This document shows positions 20,821 through 31,374 of a stretch of 64,000 bases of DNA, piece after piece. Origin of the DNA: Allacma fusca (lineage: Eukaryota; Arthropoda; Collembola; Symphypleona; Sminthuridae); NCBI GenBank assembly GCA_947179485.1, contig OX359245.1:64963067-65027066 (forward strand), in the 5' to 3' direction. Both the position numbers and the translations under genes were made by a program. Below the pieces are notes generated by a model. It made no database searches. It saw only the letters and a program-made list of their open reading frames with translations, and had not been told where the DNA came from. Position 1 is the stretch's first letter. Every line of letters begins with the position of its first letter.

Positions 20821-23436
20821 ATGTCACCTCACGATATCAGATTTATTAGAGTAGCTGAACTCTTTAATCATCCCGAATACATCATCTGTAATAATCAAAA
20901 ATATATAGCACTATTACTCAGTGAGGCCGCACTAGTTCAACTAACTCACGACGACGAAATACGTGCACGTGCCAAATATAGTCATCTATCCTCCACACGA
21001 GCACTCTATCTTTACAAGTTCTACAAACTGTTCAAGCAAAAACTCCCTCGTTACGTTAACTCCAACATTGAGCCCCAACCAGTTGATAGGAGTGACATAA
21101 AAGTTATCCGGAAAAACCCAAGCAGAATTCCGCGATCAATAAACAGTTCGACTACGACCCTGCCTGAAACCACCGTGGTGACCGTCCCCGACGACATCCT
21201 CAACCACGTACCATCCAGTGAAGGCGAAACTGACACCGAAGGACCAACACCGGAACCCACAACACCTCTTGGAGGCTTTGCGAGTTTTCACCCTAGTAGG
21301 ACATCCACCCCTGCTGTCTCTTCCGGTCCAGCGACTCATGACTCGATCTTCGATCAACATTACACAGTAAGTAACAATTTTAATTTGTCCAACAATCATA
21401 CTCTCACCGGCATACCACATCCACAACCCACATCTTCACGCCTTTTTGCCCCCCGAGACCTTCTCGAAGACGTCGCCCAGAAACTCGTTGATGACATTAA
21501 GACCAAGCAAGAAACAGACTCTTCCGGGACTAGCATCCTTACGTACTCCCATTACCAACAATTGCTGTATGATCTCAAGTTAACCACAGAAGTTACATCT
21601 GACGGTCATTTCCTCAACACCAGAGAAACATTTACAAAAATTGTAGCACGAATCCTCCGCATCTTTACACTTTGGCAGACTAATTCGAATGAATTTGCAC
21701 CCATCATTGAAGAAATAGAGGACATCCAAACTTCATTACTAGCTCAAGAATTCTGTCCAACCGTAACTACTACTCCAGTCACAACAACTACTCCTTCCGT
21801 GTCCACTACTAAGACCCCTACCTATGTTATCGAAACACACAGCTACACGCCTGTAATCCTCGCTTGGACTACCCAACTGCAAGCCGCCCACAATTCCACT
21901 CAGGACATTGCCCATCTTCTCAGTTACGCGTCTTACTTAGGCATAGTACAGGAATTTAATCTCGCCTCCAAATATACCCACAACCACTGTCACTTCTCCT
22001 CCCAACAAGCTTACAAGGAAGGACTCTTTCTTTTAGACCAACAGTTTATTTCAATTGCAACACAAACCTACCCGGACATTTTTTCCGCTCCCGTCACTCA
22101 CCCAGACAATCACACCGATAATCATTCTCATACAGCTCCTCAGGATAATACCGCTGTTCTCATTCCTGACGTTGACACTACCGCCGCATACGACAGTGAC
22201 AATCCTATCTATAATATTAACATAACCCCCCCACCTCTTTCAGATTCAAACTCTGATTCAGGGTCACTCCACTCTGAATCTCTCCATTTCACCACTGCCA
22301 CCAACAGCTCTTCCTCTTCCCGTACCACTTCTCCTATTCCAACGCCTCCCCTTATTCCTACAATTATTCCTACAAAAAATTCCACCATGGACTACACCAG
22401 ATTTCTTTTTGACAAACCCTCTTACCCGTCACCCAAAATCTCATCGGAGGAATTAGCAGAATTCCTCCTGAGATGTGACGATTTTTTCAATACATTCCAA
22501 ACGGACGACAAGATGAAAAAGTCTTATGTCTATAGAAAACTCTCCGACGCTGCCAAGACGGCCAAAGATTTTCTGTCCCACTTCTACAATCTCACATCCA
22601 CTTCTCGCCAAACTTACGCCCAATTCAGGGATGACCTTTTAAACAAAATGCCACGGGATATTCCGGATCGGAAAAGTAAGCTTCTCGATGCACTCTCTAT
22701 GACTCCCTACCCACACGAACCCCCAACTAAGTTCGTGTTAAGAGTTAAGTCTGCTGCAAGCACAGACTGGTCCACTTTTCCAGAAGCCACTACAGTGAAA
22801 ACATTGTTGGACAAACTCGACACAACGGTGAAGATTTTCATAACCAGCAAAAATCTGAAAATTAAAAATTTCAATCATCTCTTGGACGCTCTACGCGACT
22901 ATGAATCATGCACAACTCCCCATACAGACCATAATGCTGTTACTCTTGCAACCCCAGTCCTTCCTTCATCATTGGAACAAACTCTGGCCACGCTTCTTGA
23001 GAAAATAGAAAAATTAGAAGCTAAAGACACTCCAATTATGGCAGTCACTCAACATGCTCAGCCACAGCGCTCACAGTACAACAACTTTCAACCTGGACTC
23101 GGTTCTAACATTCAACGAACCTACACGTGTTACAAGTGTAACCAAACGGGTCACACAGCACGGTATTGCCCAACTCAGCCTGCTCAACCTCAAAATCCAG
23201 CTGAAATCTGCGGCCGTTGCTCCCGTCCAGGACATCATGCTAACCGTTGCAGACAGCCAGTTGCTATACATTACCAACAATTTCCACAATATATGCAACG
23301 ACGACGTGAAGAAAGACAACAACAACTACAAGGCCAGCCTTTAAACTCCAACGGGCAGGCTCCACAAGGCCTGCCCCGACGCCAGCTTCTACCTATACAA
23401 GCTGCAGACCACCAAACCTCACAAGACAGCCACTAA
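20821..23436 (+). CDS. gag: Gag polyprotein of the LTR element, 871 aa
   Basis: Structural protein of the retrotransposon particle. ATG at 20821 is the first in frame. The first ~500 residues are low-complexity, Ser/Thr/Pro-rich and unlike a usual Gag. A capsid-like helical region follows (DYTRFLFDKPSYPSPK to ALRDYESC, about 22386-22912), then a short coiled stretch and two CCHC zinc knuckles (CYKCNQTGHTARYCP at ~23128 and CGRCSRPGHHANRC at ~23209), which bind genomic RNA. At ~870 aa it is about twice the usual length of gypsy-type Gag. The C-terminal ~30 residues beyond 23346 are made only when the ribosome does not shift into pol. Confidence 0.9.
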   Translation: MSPHDIRFIRVAELFNHPEYIICNNQKYIALLLSEAALVQLTHDDEIRARAKYSHLSSTRALYLYKFYKLFKQKLPRYVNSNIEPQPVDRSDIKVIRKNPSRIPRSINSSTTTLPETTVVTVPDDILNHVPSSEGETDTEGPTPEPTTPLGGFASFHPSRTSTPAVSSGPATHDSIFDQHYTVSNNFNLSNNHTLTGIPHPQPTSSRLFAPRDLLEDVAQKLVDDIKTKQETDSSGTSILTYSHYQQLLYDLKLTTEVTSDGHFLNTRETFTKIVARILRIFTLWQTNSNEFAPIIEEIEDIQTSLLAQEFCPTVTTTPVTTTTPSVSTTKTPTYVIETHSYTPVILAWTTQLQAAHNSTQDIAHLLSYASYLGIVQEFNLASKYTHNHCHFSSQQAYKEGLFLLDQQFISIATQTYPDIFSAPVTHPDNHTDNHSHTAPQDNTAVLIPDVDTTAAYDSDNPIYNINITPPPLSDSNSDSGSLHSESLHFTTATNSSSSSRTTSPIPTPPLIPTIIPTKNSTMDYTRFLFDKPSYPSPKISSEELAEFLLRCDDFFNTFQTDDKMKKSYVYRKLSDAAKTAKDFLSHFYNLTSTSRQTYAQFRDDLLNKMPRDIPDRKSKLLDALSMTPYPHEPPTKFVLRVKSAASTDWSTFPEATTVKTLLDKLDTTVKIFITSKNLKIKNFNHLLDALRDYESCTTPHTDHNAVTLATPVLPSSLEQTLATLLEKIEKLEAKDTPIMAVTQHAQPQRSQYNNFQPGLGSNIQRTYTCYKCNQTGHTARYCPTQPAQPQNPAEICGRCSRPGHHANRCRQPVAIHYQQFPQYMQRRREERQQQLQGQPLNSNGQAPQGLPRRQLLPIQAADHQTSQDSH
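23340..23376 (+). promoter_or_regulatory. -1 programmed ribosomal frameshift signal (TTTAAAC plus stem-loop)
   Basis: The heptamer TTTAAAC at 23340-23346 is phased T TTA AAC in the gag frame, exactly the X XXY YYZ rule. After a 6-nt spacer (23347-23352) comes GGGCAGGC, an 8-nt loop, and its perfect complement GCCTGCCC (23353-23376). The -1 frame entered at 23346 is open continuously into protease and pol. All parts of a classical frameshift site are present. Confidence 0.9.
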
Positions 23437-26400
23437 TAATTCCTTCTATTATTACAGAATGTACCACTAACATCACTGTACACTCACTTTCATGTTCACT
23501 TAAAATCATTGTCAGTATAAACGGTATAAGCCTCCCGTGTCTTATCGACACAGGAGCAGCTGCTTCGTTGATCCATCCATCATACGTACCTCAAGGCACA
23601 CACATCACCAAGACCAACCTCACACTCATAGATGCCTCAGGAAATCCCATGCCCAATACAGGACTCGCCCTTGTAAAAATCAAGATAGGAGACTGTACAT
23701 TTCTTCACCCTATGATAATTGCTCCTTCCACAGCACTTCGCTGCATCCTGGGAACAGATTTTCTGTACTCCAAAGGAGGTTTCGTCATCAATACTCAAGA
23801 CAATACCATCTTCAACAAATTTACGGGACACATTCCGTTAATCCATACGCTCCTACAACACGATAATGCACTTAGGGCACAATGCGAAATTCCAGTAGAT
23901 ACCTTACAACACTTACCAACGAGAACACAGCTGTCAAATAAATCTCCTACTCACAAAGACCAGGACGTTAACTTCCTGCCCAACCCTTGGTTTGCATCTA
24001 CTACACCACTTGTGACCTCTTTTCCAGTCTCTACGTCTACTCAAACTCTTCCTCTTTTTCAAGACACAGCTTCTCAAACAATTTCTACAACGAAAATTCA
24101 ACCTCAACATAGAGTTACATATTCACAGCCTGAAAAATATTCTCCAACTCCAGACATATCTTCTGATGAGACAGACCAGGATTACTTCCATCGCTCCACC
24201 CATCCACTTCGCCGACGTATTTCTACCTCCCGAAGAATTACTCTCAAAACTACACCTACTCCCATATCATCTGTCTCAGCTAAACCTTCTACAACGTCCA
24301 AACTCACAACAATTCTTTGTGTTTCCACTACCATGGAAGACGATGTTCTCCGTGTCCATGGAACACAGGTTATTTCACCCAGGTCTCATGTAACCATTGC
24401 AACCATTCACTCCATTGAACACACTTCGCCTCTATATTTCCAACCTCATGACTCATTACACACACAATTCAATATACTTGCTCCTCATGCAATACTTAGT
24501 CCCGATTCTAAATTCTTCCTTCTCACAAATCCAACTTCTATGACTATTACCTTACCAGATGGTCTGGGCCTCGGAAATTTAACTACCTTCGACATACATG
24601 ATAATTCTATGCAACCGATACATATCAATGCGATCAATACTTCCCAATTGGAAACTGAAATAGCATCTTTTAAAATCAATCCGGATTTCAATCCTGAGGA
24701 TCAAACTAAACTCCGTTCATTATTACGACAATACAGGAACTCTTTTTCCTTCCAACCTAATGAACTCGGTAAATGTTCCACGATTCCATTCCGAGTTGAA
24801 CTACAGTCTGGAGGTATAGTGGCTCATAAACCTTACAAAACCTCCTCATACCAGGACGCCATCATTGATGCCGAAGTTAAGAAATTACTCGATAATAACA
24901 TTATCGAGCCATCCACGTCACCTTTCTCAAGTCCCGTAATAATAGTATTTAAGAAACCCAATGACCAGGGCATAAGGAAGCCCCGAATGGTCATTGATTT
25001 CCGATCCCTCAACGCCATCACTAAACCTATGCATTGGCCCTTGCCCAGCATAGACGAGATTCTCCGTCGTCTCCAGAATCAAAAGTATTTTTCAACTCTA
25101 GACCTCGCGTCCGGGTTCCATCAAATAACGGTGGAACCTGCCTCCAGAGAAAAACTCAGCTTCATCACCAGAAATGGACAGTATCAATATAAGGACATGC
25201 CATTTGGAACGCGCAATTCCCCATCTCATTTTTGCCGCGTGATAGATGTTATTCTGGCAGATCTCAAATACAATACCGCTCTAGCATATGTAGACGACAT
25301 TATTGTTGCCAGTCAAACTATTGACGAACATATTTCTAAACTCAGGAAAATCTTCATACGCTTCGCACAACATAATCTCAAATTTGAGCCGACCAAATGT
25401 AAATTTGGTTACGAAACAATAAACCTCCTTGGTTTTACAATTACGGCCTATGGAATTCAACCCTACTATGACAACCTCAATGGTTTACGGATGATGCCAG
25501 TTCCAACTAACATCACTACAGTACAGTCCTTTCTTGGAATGGCTAATTTCTTCCGAAGATTTGTGCCAAATTTTGCGCACATAGCAGCGCCATTACGGGA
25601 ACTCACCAAGAAAAATACACCGTTCCTGTGGACTCATGAATGTGATCAAGCATTTCAAGCTCTCAAGAATCTCTTATTATGCAAACCAGTCCTAGCACAC
25701 TATGATCCCCAAAAGGAAACATTTTTATATACAGACGCCTCCTACCAAGGACTTGGTGCCTACATGACACAACTTCACCCCGATGGTTTGGAACATCCAG
25801 TTTTCTTCCTCAGCCGACGTTTAAATAAATATGAGGCTAAGTATCATATACGACTTTTAGAACTTCTGGCCATTACATGGTCAGTCATGAAGCTAAAGGA
25901 GTACTTACTTGGAATACACTTTACAGTGCGCACAGATCATCATAGCTTATGTTATATAATGAAGAGTAAGGATAGCTTGGACCCCAAGCTACAACGACTG
26001 CAACTTCTATTGATGCCCTACGACGTTACTATAAAATATGTCAAGGGTACAACTCATAAGGTCGCCGATTGCCTCAGCCGCAATCCTTTCCAAGAGCCTA
26101 CACACTCCCAGACCGACGATGAAGCATGCCTCTCCGTTCATACAATAGACATTGGTACTCTCCAACAAGAACAGGCAAAAGATCCAGTACTCCTGGATAT
26201 AATTAATAAGCTTCCAACAAACTGGAGAGTACGTTCAACATACGCTCTATACGATAATATTTTATATAGGCATAACAAAAAACTTGGAGAAAAATCCCTC
26301 CTGATGATACCACAACACATGGTCCCGGACATAATTCAACGTCACCATAACCCAGTGTCCCACACAGGACATACCAAAGCTCTGAAGGAAGTCCAACAAA

Positions 26401-27932
26401 GCTACTACTGGAAAACAATGAGCAAAGATATCAAAGACTTTATACAATCATGCTCATTTTGTCAAGAAAGAAAATCTCCCCGTGGTCAAAAACAGCCCGG
26501 AGAGTTCCAATTCATTCCTATTCCCCTCAGACCCTTCGAAAGAATTCAGATGGACGTACAGGGTCCATTGACGAATAAAGAAGGACGTCCAAGATATATA
26601 ATCACTGCAATTTGTTATCTCACGAAATTTCTCGTAGCTGAGGTTGTACCCACAGCAGACGCTTCCGCTATAGCCAAATTCATCTTCCAGAAAATAGCTG
26701 CCGTATATTCCCTTCCCGAAATTATACAGTCAGATCAAGGGACAGAATTTAACAATGCTGTCATTACAGAACTTTCCAAAATATTTGATTTTAAAATGAA
26801 CTATAGCACTGCTTTTCACCCCCAAACGCAGGGTCTTATCGAGAGATCCCATCAAACATTGGGTGACTGTATTGCTATATACAGAGCTGAAAATAAGGCC
26901 GACTGGCCCCATGCCATTCCAGCTATTATATTCCATCTCAACAATACTCTTCACAGCTCCCACGGTTTTACACCATTCTACGTGCTGCATGGTTTTCATG
27001 CACGCACCCCGTTGAGAAATGCATTTCCTACTTTTACTCCAGAAAATAGAAACGTCCAAGACATGACGTCACTCTGGAAAACTACTCATGACATACTAGA
27101 GACCCAAAGGAAAAAATACGCCGCCCGCGTAAATCAGTCTAAACGAACAGTAAACTATAATATTGGTGACAATGTGCTCCTCGAGCACACGTCCATACAA
27201 CCTGGTACGAGCACTAAGTTACTACCCAGATGGAAAGGACCATTTTCTGTTATTGACCGACCCTCCGAAGTTAACTACACTATTAGAGGATCTGTTGGTA
27301 ACACTGTTAAAACCCTCACAGTTCATGTGTCCAGGTTGAAAATATTTTATGAACGCCCCAATGTGTTCAACACTAAATCTCTGCTCAATAATGACGATGC
27401 ACCTCCAGTGCAGGAATCTTCTACAAATCTACAAGACATTCCTCAGGAACTTACTAAATCTACAGGAGAACTACCTTCTCCAGAACCTGACATTACTCCT
27501 GAACTTATTGCTGAACAACCCTCAAGTCCAGCCGACGTTATTCTTGAACCAAATTTACCTACAGCTGACACTCATGCATTTCCACTACGGGATACAGTGC
27601 CTCCATTTCCCGTTCAACAACCTCCTACAATTCCTCCAGAAAATCAAGAGCAACCTCATAAACCTACCTATAGAGAAGCACTAATGTCTGCACCTAAAAA
27701 TTCTACTGTGGAAATTCCTCGCTCCTCCTCTATAACACTTCCTAATAAACGTGTTAGGAGAACCCAGCAACAATTATTGGAACAAGAATCTCAACAAATA
27801 TTACCCACAGATTTTTATTCCCGAACAGATACAGAATTTAGACGTAGCACAAGAACAAATATCCATGCTATGGATAACCTATTCAACTTCACTACAATTT
27901 GCCCCACAAATAATCACAGTTATCAACTGTAA
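23346..27932 (+). CDS. pol: Pol polyprotein of the LTR element (protease, RT, RNase H, integrase), -1 frame
   Basis: Entered by the -1 frameshift at 23346, giving about 1528 codons with no stop. Protease: LIDTGAAASL with the catalytic DTGA at 23547-23558 and CILGTDFL downstream. Reverse transcriptase: first Asp in TLDLASGF (25101) and YVDD at 25287-25298. RNase H: Asp of YTDAS at 25734. Integrase: HHCC zinc domain near 26338-26475, then Asp 26553, Asp 26733 and Glu 26841, a D-D(35)-E arrangement, followed by a GPY/F-type RWKGPFSVI near 27230. About 190 proline-rich residues close the protein. All catalytic residues I can locate are present, so the enzyme set looks intact. The codon usage is A/C-rich and G-poor, unlike the host receptor genes. 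Confidence 0.93.
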   Translation, partial: LQRAGSTRPAPTPASTYTSCRPPNLTRQPLIIPSIITECTTNITVHSLSCSLKIIVSINGISLPCLIDTGAAASLIHPSYVPQGTHITKTNLTLIDASGNPMPNTGLALVKIKIGDCTFLHPMIIAPSTALRCILGTDFLYSKGGFVINTQDNTIFNKFTGHIPLIHTLLQHDNALRAQCEIPVDTLQHLPTRTQLSNKSPTHKDQDVNFLPNPWFASTTPLVTSFPVSTSTQTLPLFQDTASQTISTTKIQPQHRVTYSQPEKYSPTPDISSDETDQDYFHRSTHPLRRRISTSRRITLKTTPTPISSVSAKPSTTSKLTTILCVSTTMEDDVLRVHGTQVISPRSHVTIATIHSIEHTSPLYFQPHDSLHTQFNILAPHAILSPDSKFFLLTNPTSMTITLPDGLGLGNLTTFDIHDNSMQPIHINAINTSQLETEIASFKINPDFNPEDQTKLRSLLRQYRNSFSFQPNELGKCSTIPFRVELQSGGIVAHKPYKTSSYQDAIIDAEVKKLLDNNIIEPSTSPFSSPVIIVFKKPNDQGIRKPRMVIDFRSLNAITKPMHWPLPSIDEILRRLQNQKYFSTLDLASGFHQITVEPASREKLSFITRNGQYQYKDMPFGTRNSPSHFCRVIDVILADLKYNTALAYVDDIIVASQTIDEHISKLRKIFIRFAQHNLKFEPTKCKFGYETINLLGFTITAYGIQPYYDNLNGLRMMPVPTNITTVQSFLGMANFFRRFVPNFAHIAAPLRELTKKNTPFLWTHECDQAFQALKNLLLCKPVLAHYDPQKETFLYTDASYQGLGAYMTQLHPDGLEHPVFFLSRRLNKYEAKYHIRLLELLAITWSVMKLKEYLLGIHFTVRTDHHSLCYIMKSKDSLDPKLQRLQLLLMPYDVTIKYVKGTTHKVADCLSRNPFQEPTHSQTDDEACLSVHTIDIGTLQQEQAKDPVLLDIINKLPTNWRVRSTYALYDNILYRHNKKLGEKSLLMIPQHMVPDIIQRHHNPVSHTGHTKALKEVQQSYYWKTMSKDIKDFIQSCSFCQERKSPRGQKQPGEFQFIPIPLRPFERIQMDVQGPLTNKEGRPRYIITAICYLTKFLVAEVVPTADASAIAKFIFQKIAAVYSLPEIIQSDQGTEFNNAVITELSKIFDFKMNYSTAFHPQTQGLIERSHQTLGDCIAIYRAENKADWPHAIPAIIFHLNNTLHSSHGFTPFYVLHGFHARTPLRNAFPTFTPENRNVQDMTSLWKTTHDILETQRKKYAARVNQSKRTVNYNIGDNVLLEHTSIQPGTSTKLLPRWKGPFSVIDRPSEVNYTIRGSVGNTVKTLTVHVSRLKIFYERPNVFNTKSLLNNDDAPPVQESSTNLQDIPQELTKSTGELPSPEPDITPELIAEQPSSPADVILEPNLPTADTHAFPLRDTVPPFPVQQPPTIPPENQEQPHKPTYREALMSAPKNSTVEIPRSSSITLPNKRVRRTQQQLLEQESQQILPTDFYSRTDTEFRRSTRTNIHAMDNLFNFTTICPTNNHSYQL

Positions 27933-29712
27933 CAACACGGATATCGGATCCAGCTTCATTTATAAATATATGCTCTATGCTCAGCAAAATTCATGAACAA
28001 CCCTTCAAGTTATAACAGAATTTTATTCCATAAACAACACATACAACTCCCATTTCGGAGTCGTTTACAAATCCAAGATTCAATGCGCTACATAATGCTA
28101 CTCTAGGTTCACTGACCTCTCTTGACCTCAAAAAAAAAAAATTTCTATGTTTTTATTTACAAGAAAAAATTGGCGTGACCCGTGTACGCCAGTACCACCC
28201 GAGGGTTTCCCCCCCAACCCCCCCCCCCTAAGTGGAAGGTCACCCCTCCCTCACGGAGTGACCCTTCCCCCTTAAAAGTCAGCCCTTCTAAAGGTATCAC
28301 ATCATGACCTGTCATCTCTCATTAACCAGACGTACTGTATCAAGATAAACTACAGAAAATTCAAAATAATAATCTGTGCCTTTCAAAGGTCACATCCTCG
28401 GTCATCTGTTTCCATTCCATGTACAATGAACTTGTCCCACATTATTAAACACTAGCTTGCCATTACCAGGCAAAGGTCCCCGAGTCACTCTGAGCACTTG
28501 GACCGCAATTTAATAAATTGAACCCTCAAGCATCTACTGCTCATAATGTGAACACAAAATACATTGTACAATGACCAACTTCATCAACAGACTCCCTGGA
28601 TCTACGAATTGCAAGGGCAAGACAACCGCAGACCCATACTCCTAACAAATATAAAAAGTCAAGAAAGAACAGAAGAACACTGTACGAAGAACAAATAATA
28701 TTATTTGGAACTTCACAATATCTTCAATGATGATCAGCACCAGCACACAGATTTCCGTTGTCACCCTGTAACATTACAAACCCTGCATTATAATTTTATT
28801 CTGAAAAAAATACTAATGTGCACATTTCTTTTGAGTTCCAGCAAAATTCCTCACTCACTTTTGCAGACTTCACAACATGACCCACATTCCCGGATGTTCA
28901 GGTCAGCACCCTCTAGGATGACACCTCAAACAGCAAGCACACATGGGACGCCATGACATTTGCAAGTCATCTACAATCAAGAAAAAATACAAAAAAAATA
29001 TATTATTTTTCATTACTAACAATTTTCCCTAGCTTCACAAACACTTTCACATAATTCTCCCACATCACACTCTTATATTATACATTTAACAATTTTGTCT
29101 TAATTCTATACCTACGTACTATGAGCTGCAGCTCCAAACATATTTTCCTTATTTCAAGAAACTGTAGCTGATCACTACATTTCGCCACTTCCCATTGGAC
29201 ACCCTGTACACACACAAAATTTCTGTACAATCTGTAATACACACACTTTAAAGGTCATACTATAAGCTATTTTTCAATTTCAATCTCACTAACCCAATAC
29301 AAAATTGTTACTCACCGTATATAAGGTCTCCATCTTGCGAATTCCCTCTCCAAAGTTTCTTCAATTCTATCTTAATAATTCTGAGGACAGAATTTTCTGC
29401 CACCCCAGGAAGTTTATACAAACATTTACGCTAATACTACACAATTTTGATGTTATTTTAACGAAATATTACAGTTTTATGTAAAGTCTACATGTTAAAA
29501 TGATATTACTGGAACAAATAATATCCGCAGAGCTAAAACTTTGTATTTAACTACAGTGGAAAGAGTTCAAGCAAAGAAAAACCAGAGGAAAAAGAAACTA
29601 CGTCGTCCCAGTTCAAGATAGAAGCGGACTAAAAATACCAACGGTACAAAAAATCTGTTACAGTTCCTACCCTTTTAAACAATGGGGACATTGTTTCCCC
29701 TTTCCCGTAGAA
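27933..29712 (+). other. Long non-coding region between pol and 3' LTR
   Basis: About 1.78 kb with no frame longer than ~85 codons and no envelope-like protein. It holds an A-run near 28130, a C-run near 28205-28230, and a perfect hairpin AAACAATG-GGGA-CATTGTTT at 29677-29696, 16 bp before the LTR, where a purine-rich polypurine tract would be expected but is not obvious. It could be a decayed third gene or a cis-acting region. Confidence 0.6.
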
Positions 29713-30264
29713 TGTTAACCGATATCTGGTTACTTAACACTTAATAAATGTAACGTTAACATTAATGTACATATATGTACTGTTAAGATGTAAAGTTTCC
29801 ATAGGAAAAGTGTTAGGTACTTACTTTAACCTAATATTATTGGTCAAAATGAAAACCTTTGTGAATACTGGAGGTGGGCTCTTGTGAGCTCACCTCCGTA
29901 TAAAACTTCGTGCCTCCGTAGGTACGAGAGAAGAGAGGAATTCCAGATCTCGTGCGGAACACAAGCAAGAGCACACGCAAGAAGGCGAACACAGTGTATC
30001 AAATCTACGTACTATATGTGAATAAAGTATATCTCGTGAGTAACTACATATACGCACATACGCGTCTTATTTCTCGTATCTTGAGACCATAACCCGCAAT
30101 CCCTCACTCCAAGTGTGTGAATTCCCTACCGACTACACATTTCCCCATCAACTCACTCTCTCACTCTCAATATCATCAATATTCCCTTTTTATTTCCATA
30201 ATCGGCTCTTCATTACATTCTCCTCATTACGAACCATCAACTAACTACAACATTAATAATAACA
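29713..30264 (+). repeat. 3' LTR
   Basis: 552 bp, same start and end as the 5' LTR and no difference found on line-by-line reading. The target duplicate AGTC follows at 30265-30268, after which the array flank resumes (ATAAGAATGTTTAGTGCTCG, matching 40830). Confidence 0.93.
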
Positions 30265-30440
30265 AGTCATAAGAATGTTTAGTGCTCGTCGTTTAGTGAT
30301 TTTGTTAACATTTTGGGTATCCAAACTTGACTGAATGATTTAAAATTATTGTAATAGCAAAATCTTGCTTAAATGAGTGAGCGGAACGAAATACATACTT
30401 TACATAAATACATCTCTTTCAAATGGAACCCGTGGAAGTA

Positions 30441-31333
30441 CAGGAAAAACTCGATATAACGGAATCCCAGAGGACCGAAAAATTTTGTCCGCTTTACAAA
30501 ATTTCCGTTGAATGCACATAACGGATTTTATCCGTTATATAATTTCCGAAATGACAAACAAGGCTGATTAGGAATATTGACTTAAATTCATTGAAAAACA
30601 ACATTGAAACACCAGACTAATAATATAATAATTATTCAACTGTAGAAGCATTGAATTGGTTAAATATAGAAGTACAATAATTTAATACATATTCATCGAC
30701 ACGCAAAAACTTAGTTATTGGTTGCTGTGCTTTTATCATTTGGGTTCATTTTTACGTGAACACTTAAACAATTTCCTTCAAATATCATTCACTCTGGTTG
30801 ACGATCTTTGCATAGTTGAGTTTGAGAGTTCCCACTTTGAATTTCAAATATAGTACCTACTTTTTCTACTAAATTTAAACTGTCGGTCGGATTTTTCGGA
30901 CATTTTAGCACTGTGAACAAATTGCAAGACATAAATCCAAACTAATTAGATGAAACACGCAAGTGTTCAAGTGTTCTTATTCATTCAACCAAAATGTATG
31001 TGCAACGATTTGGTCCCAATATGACCATTCATGCTACGTATATAAATACATGAAGAACAAACGTTTGAATTGTCTTGGCTAATGATTACATGTTAAAGCG
31101 AGCCAACAGATTATTTTGTAATAAATTTCCGCTTAAAATCCGTTATATACATGCAAAATGTTTCCAAAGGGCTTCAAAGTGTGTCCGTTATAACTAATTT
31201 TCCGGTATACAAATGCCCGTTGTATGCAATATTTTTAGCATTGGTTATATAGGAAACTTGCCGGGACAAATAAATCTGTCCGGTGTAACTAAATATCCGT
31301 TGTAGAGCCATCCGTTATATCGAGTTTTTCCTG
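30441..31333. mobile_element. Non-autonomous pogo/Tc1-mariner-type element (893 bp)
   Basis: Terminal inverted repeats of at least 22 bp begin CAGGAAAAACTCGATATAAC and are mirrored at the right end. TA is duplicated at 30439-30440 and 31334-31335. The CGATATAACG motif and TA target are typical of pogo/Tigger-like elements. Many subterminal AACGGAT/ATCCGTTATA units lie inside. No transposase frame. The paralogue after copy F lacks this element at the corresponding site (GGAAGTAATACG near 40984). Confidence 0.85.
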
Positions 31334-31374
31334 TAATACGTTTAACATTTGTGAATTCAATTTCCCTTTCTAAT

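Larger units (their letters stand above)
20014..30264 (+). mobile_element. Complete Ty3/gypsy-type LTR retrotransposon (10.25 kb)
   Basis: Bounded by two 552-bp LTRs (TG...CA) that I could not tell apart by eye, with the 4-bp target duplication AGTC at 20010-20013 and 30265-30268. The paralogous flank of copy F keeps the unfilled site (TTCGGATATAGTCACAAGAA near 40815). Order inside: LTR, primer-binding site, leader, gag, pol (protease, RT, RNase H, integrase), ~1.8 kb non-coding, LTR. Integrase after RNase H is the Ty3/gypsy order. Identical LTRs and open gag and pol frames indicate a young, possibly still competent element. No envelope-like frame is present. Confidence 0.95.

Noticed and set aside
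20797..20823. Upstream extension of gag to a TTG at 20797
   Set aside because: The first in-frame ATG is at 20821 and nothing supports a non-AUG start.
21051..21426. Minus-strand frames inside gag
   Set aside because: They are antisense shadows of an A/C-rich gag frame; no motif or start context supports them.
28705..28956. 83-codon frame between pol and 3' LTR as an envelope or accessory gene
   Set aside because: Too short, no signal peptide or membrane helix, and composition matches the surrounding non-coding DNA.
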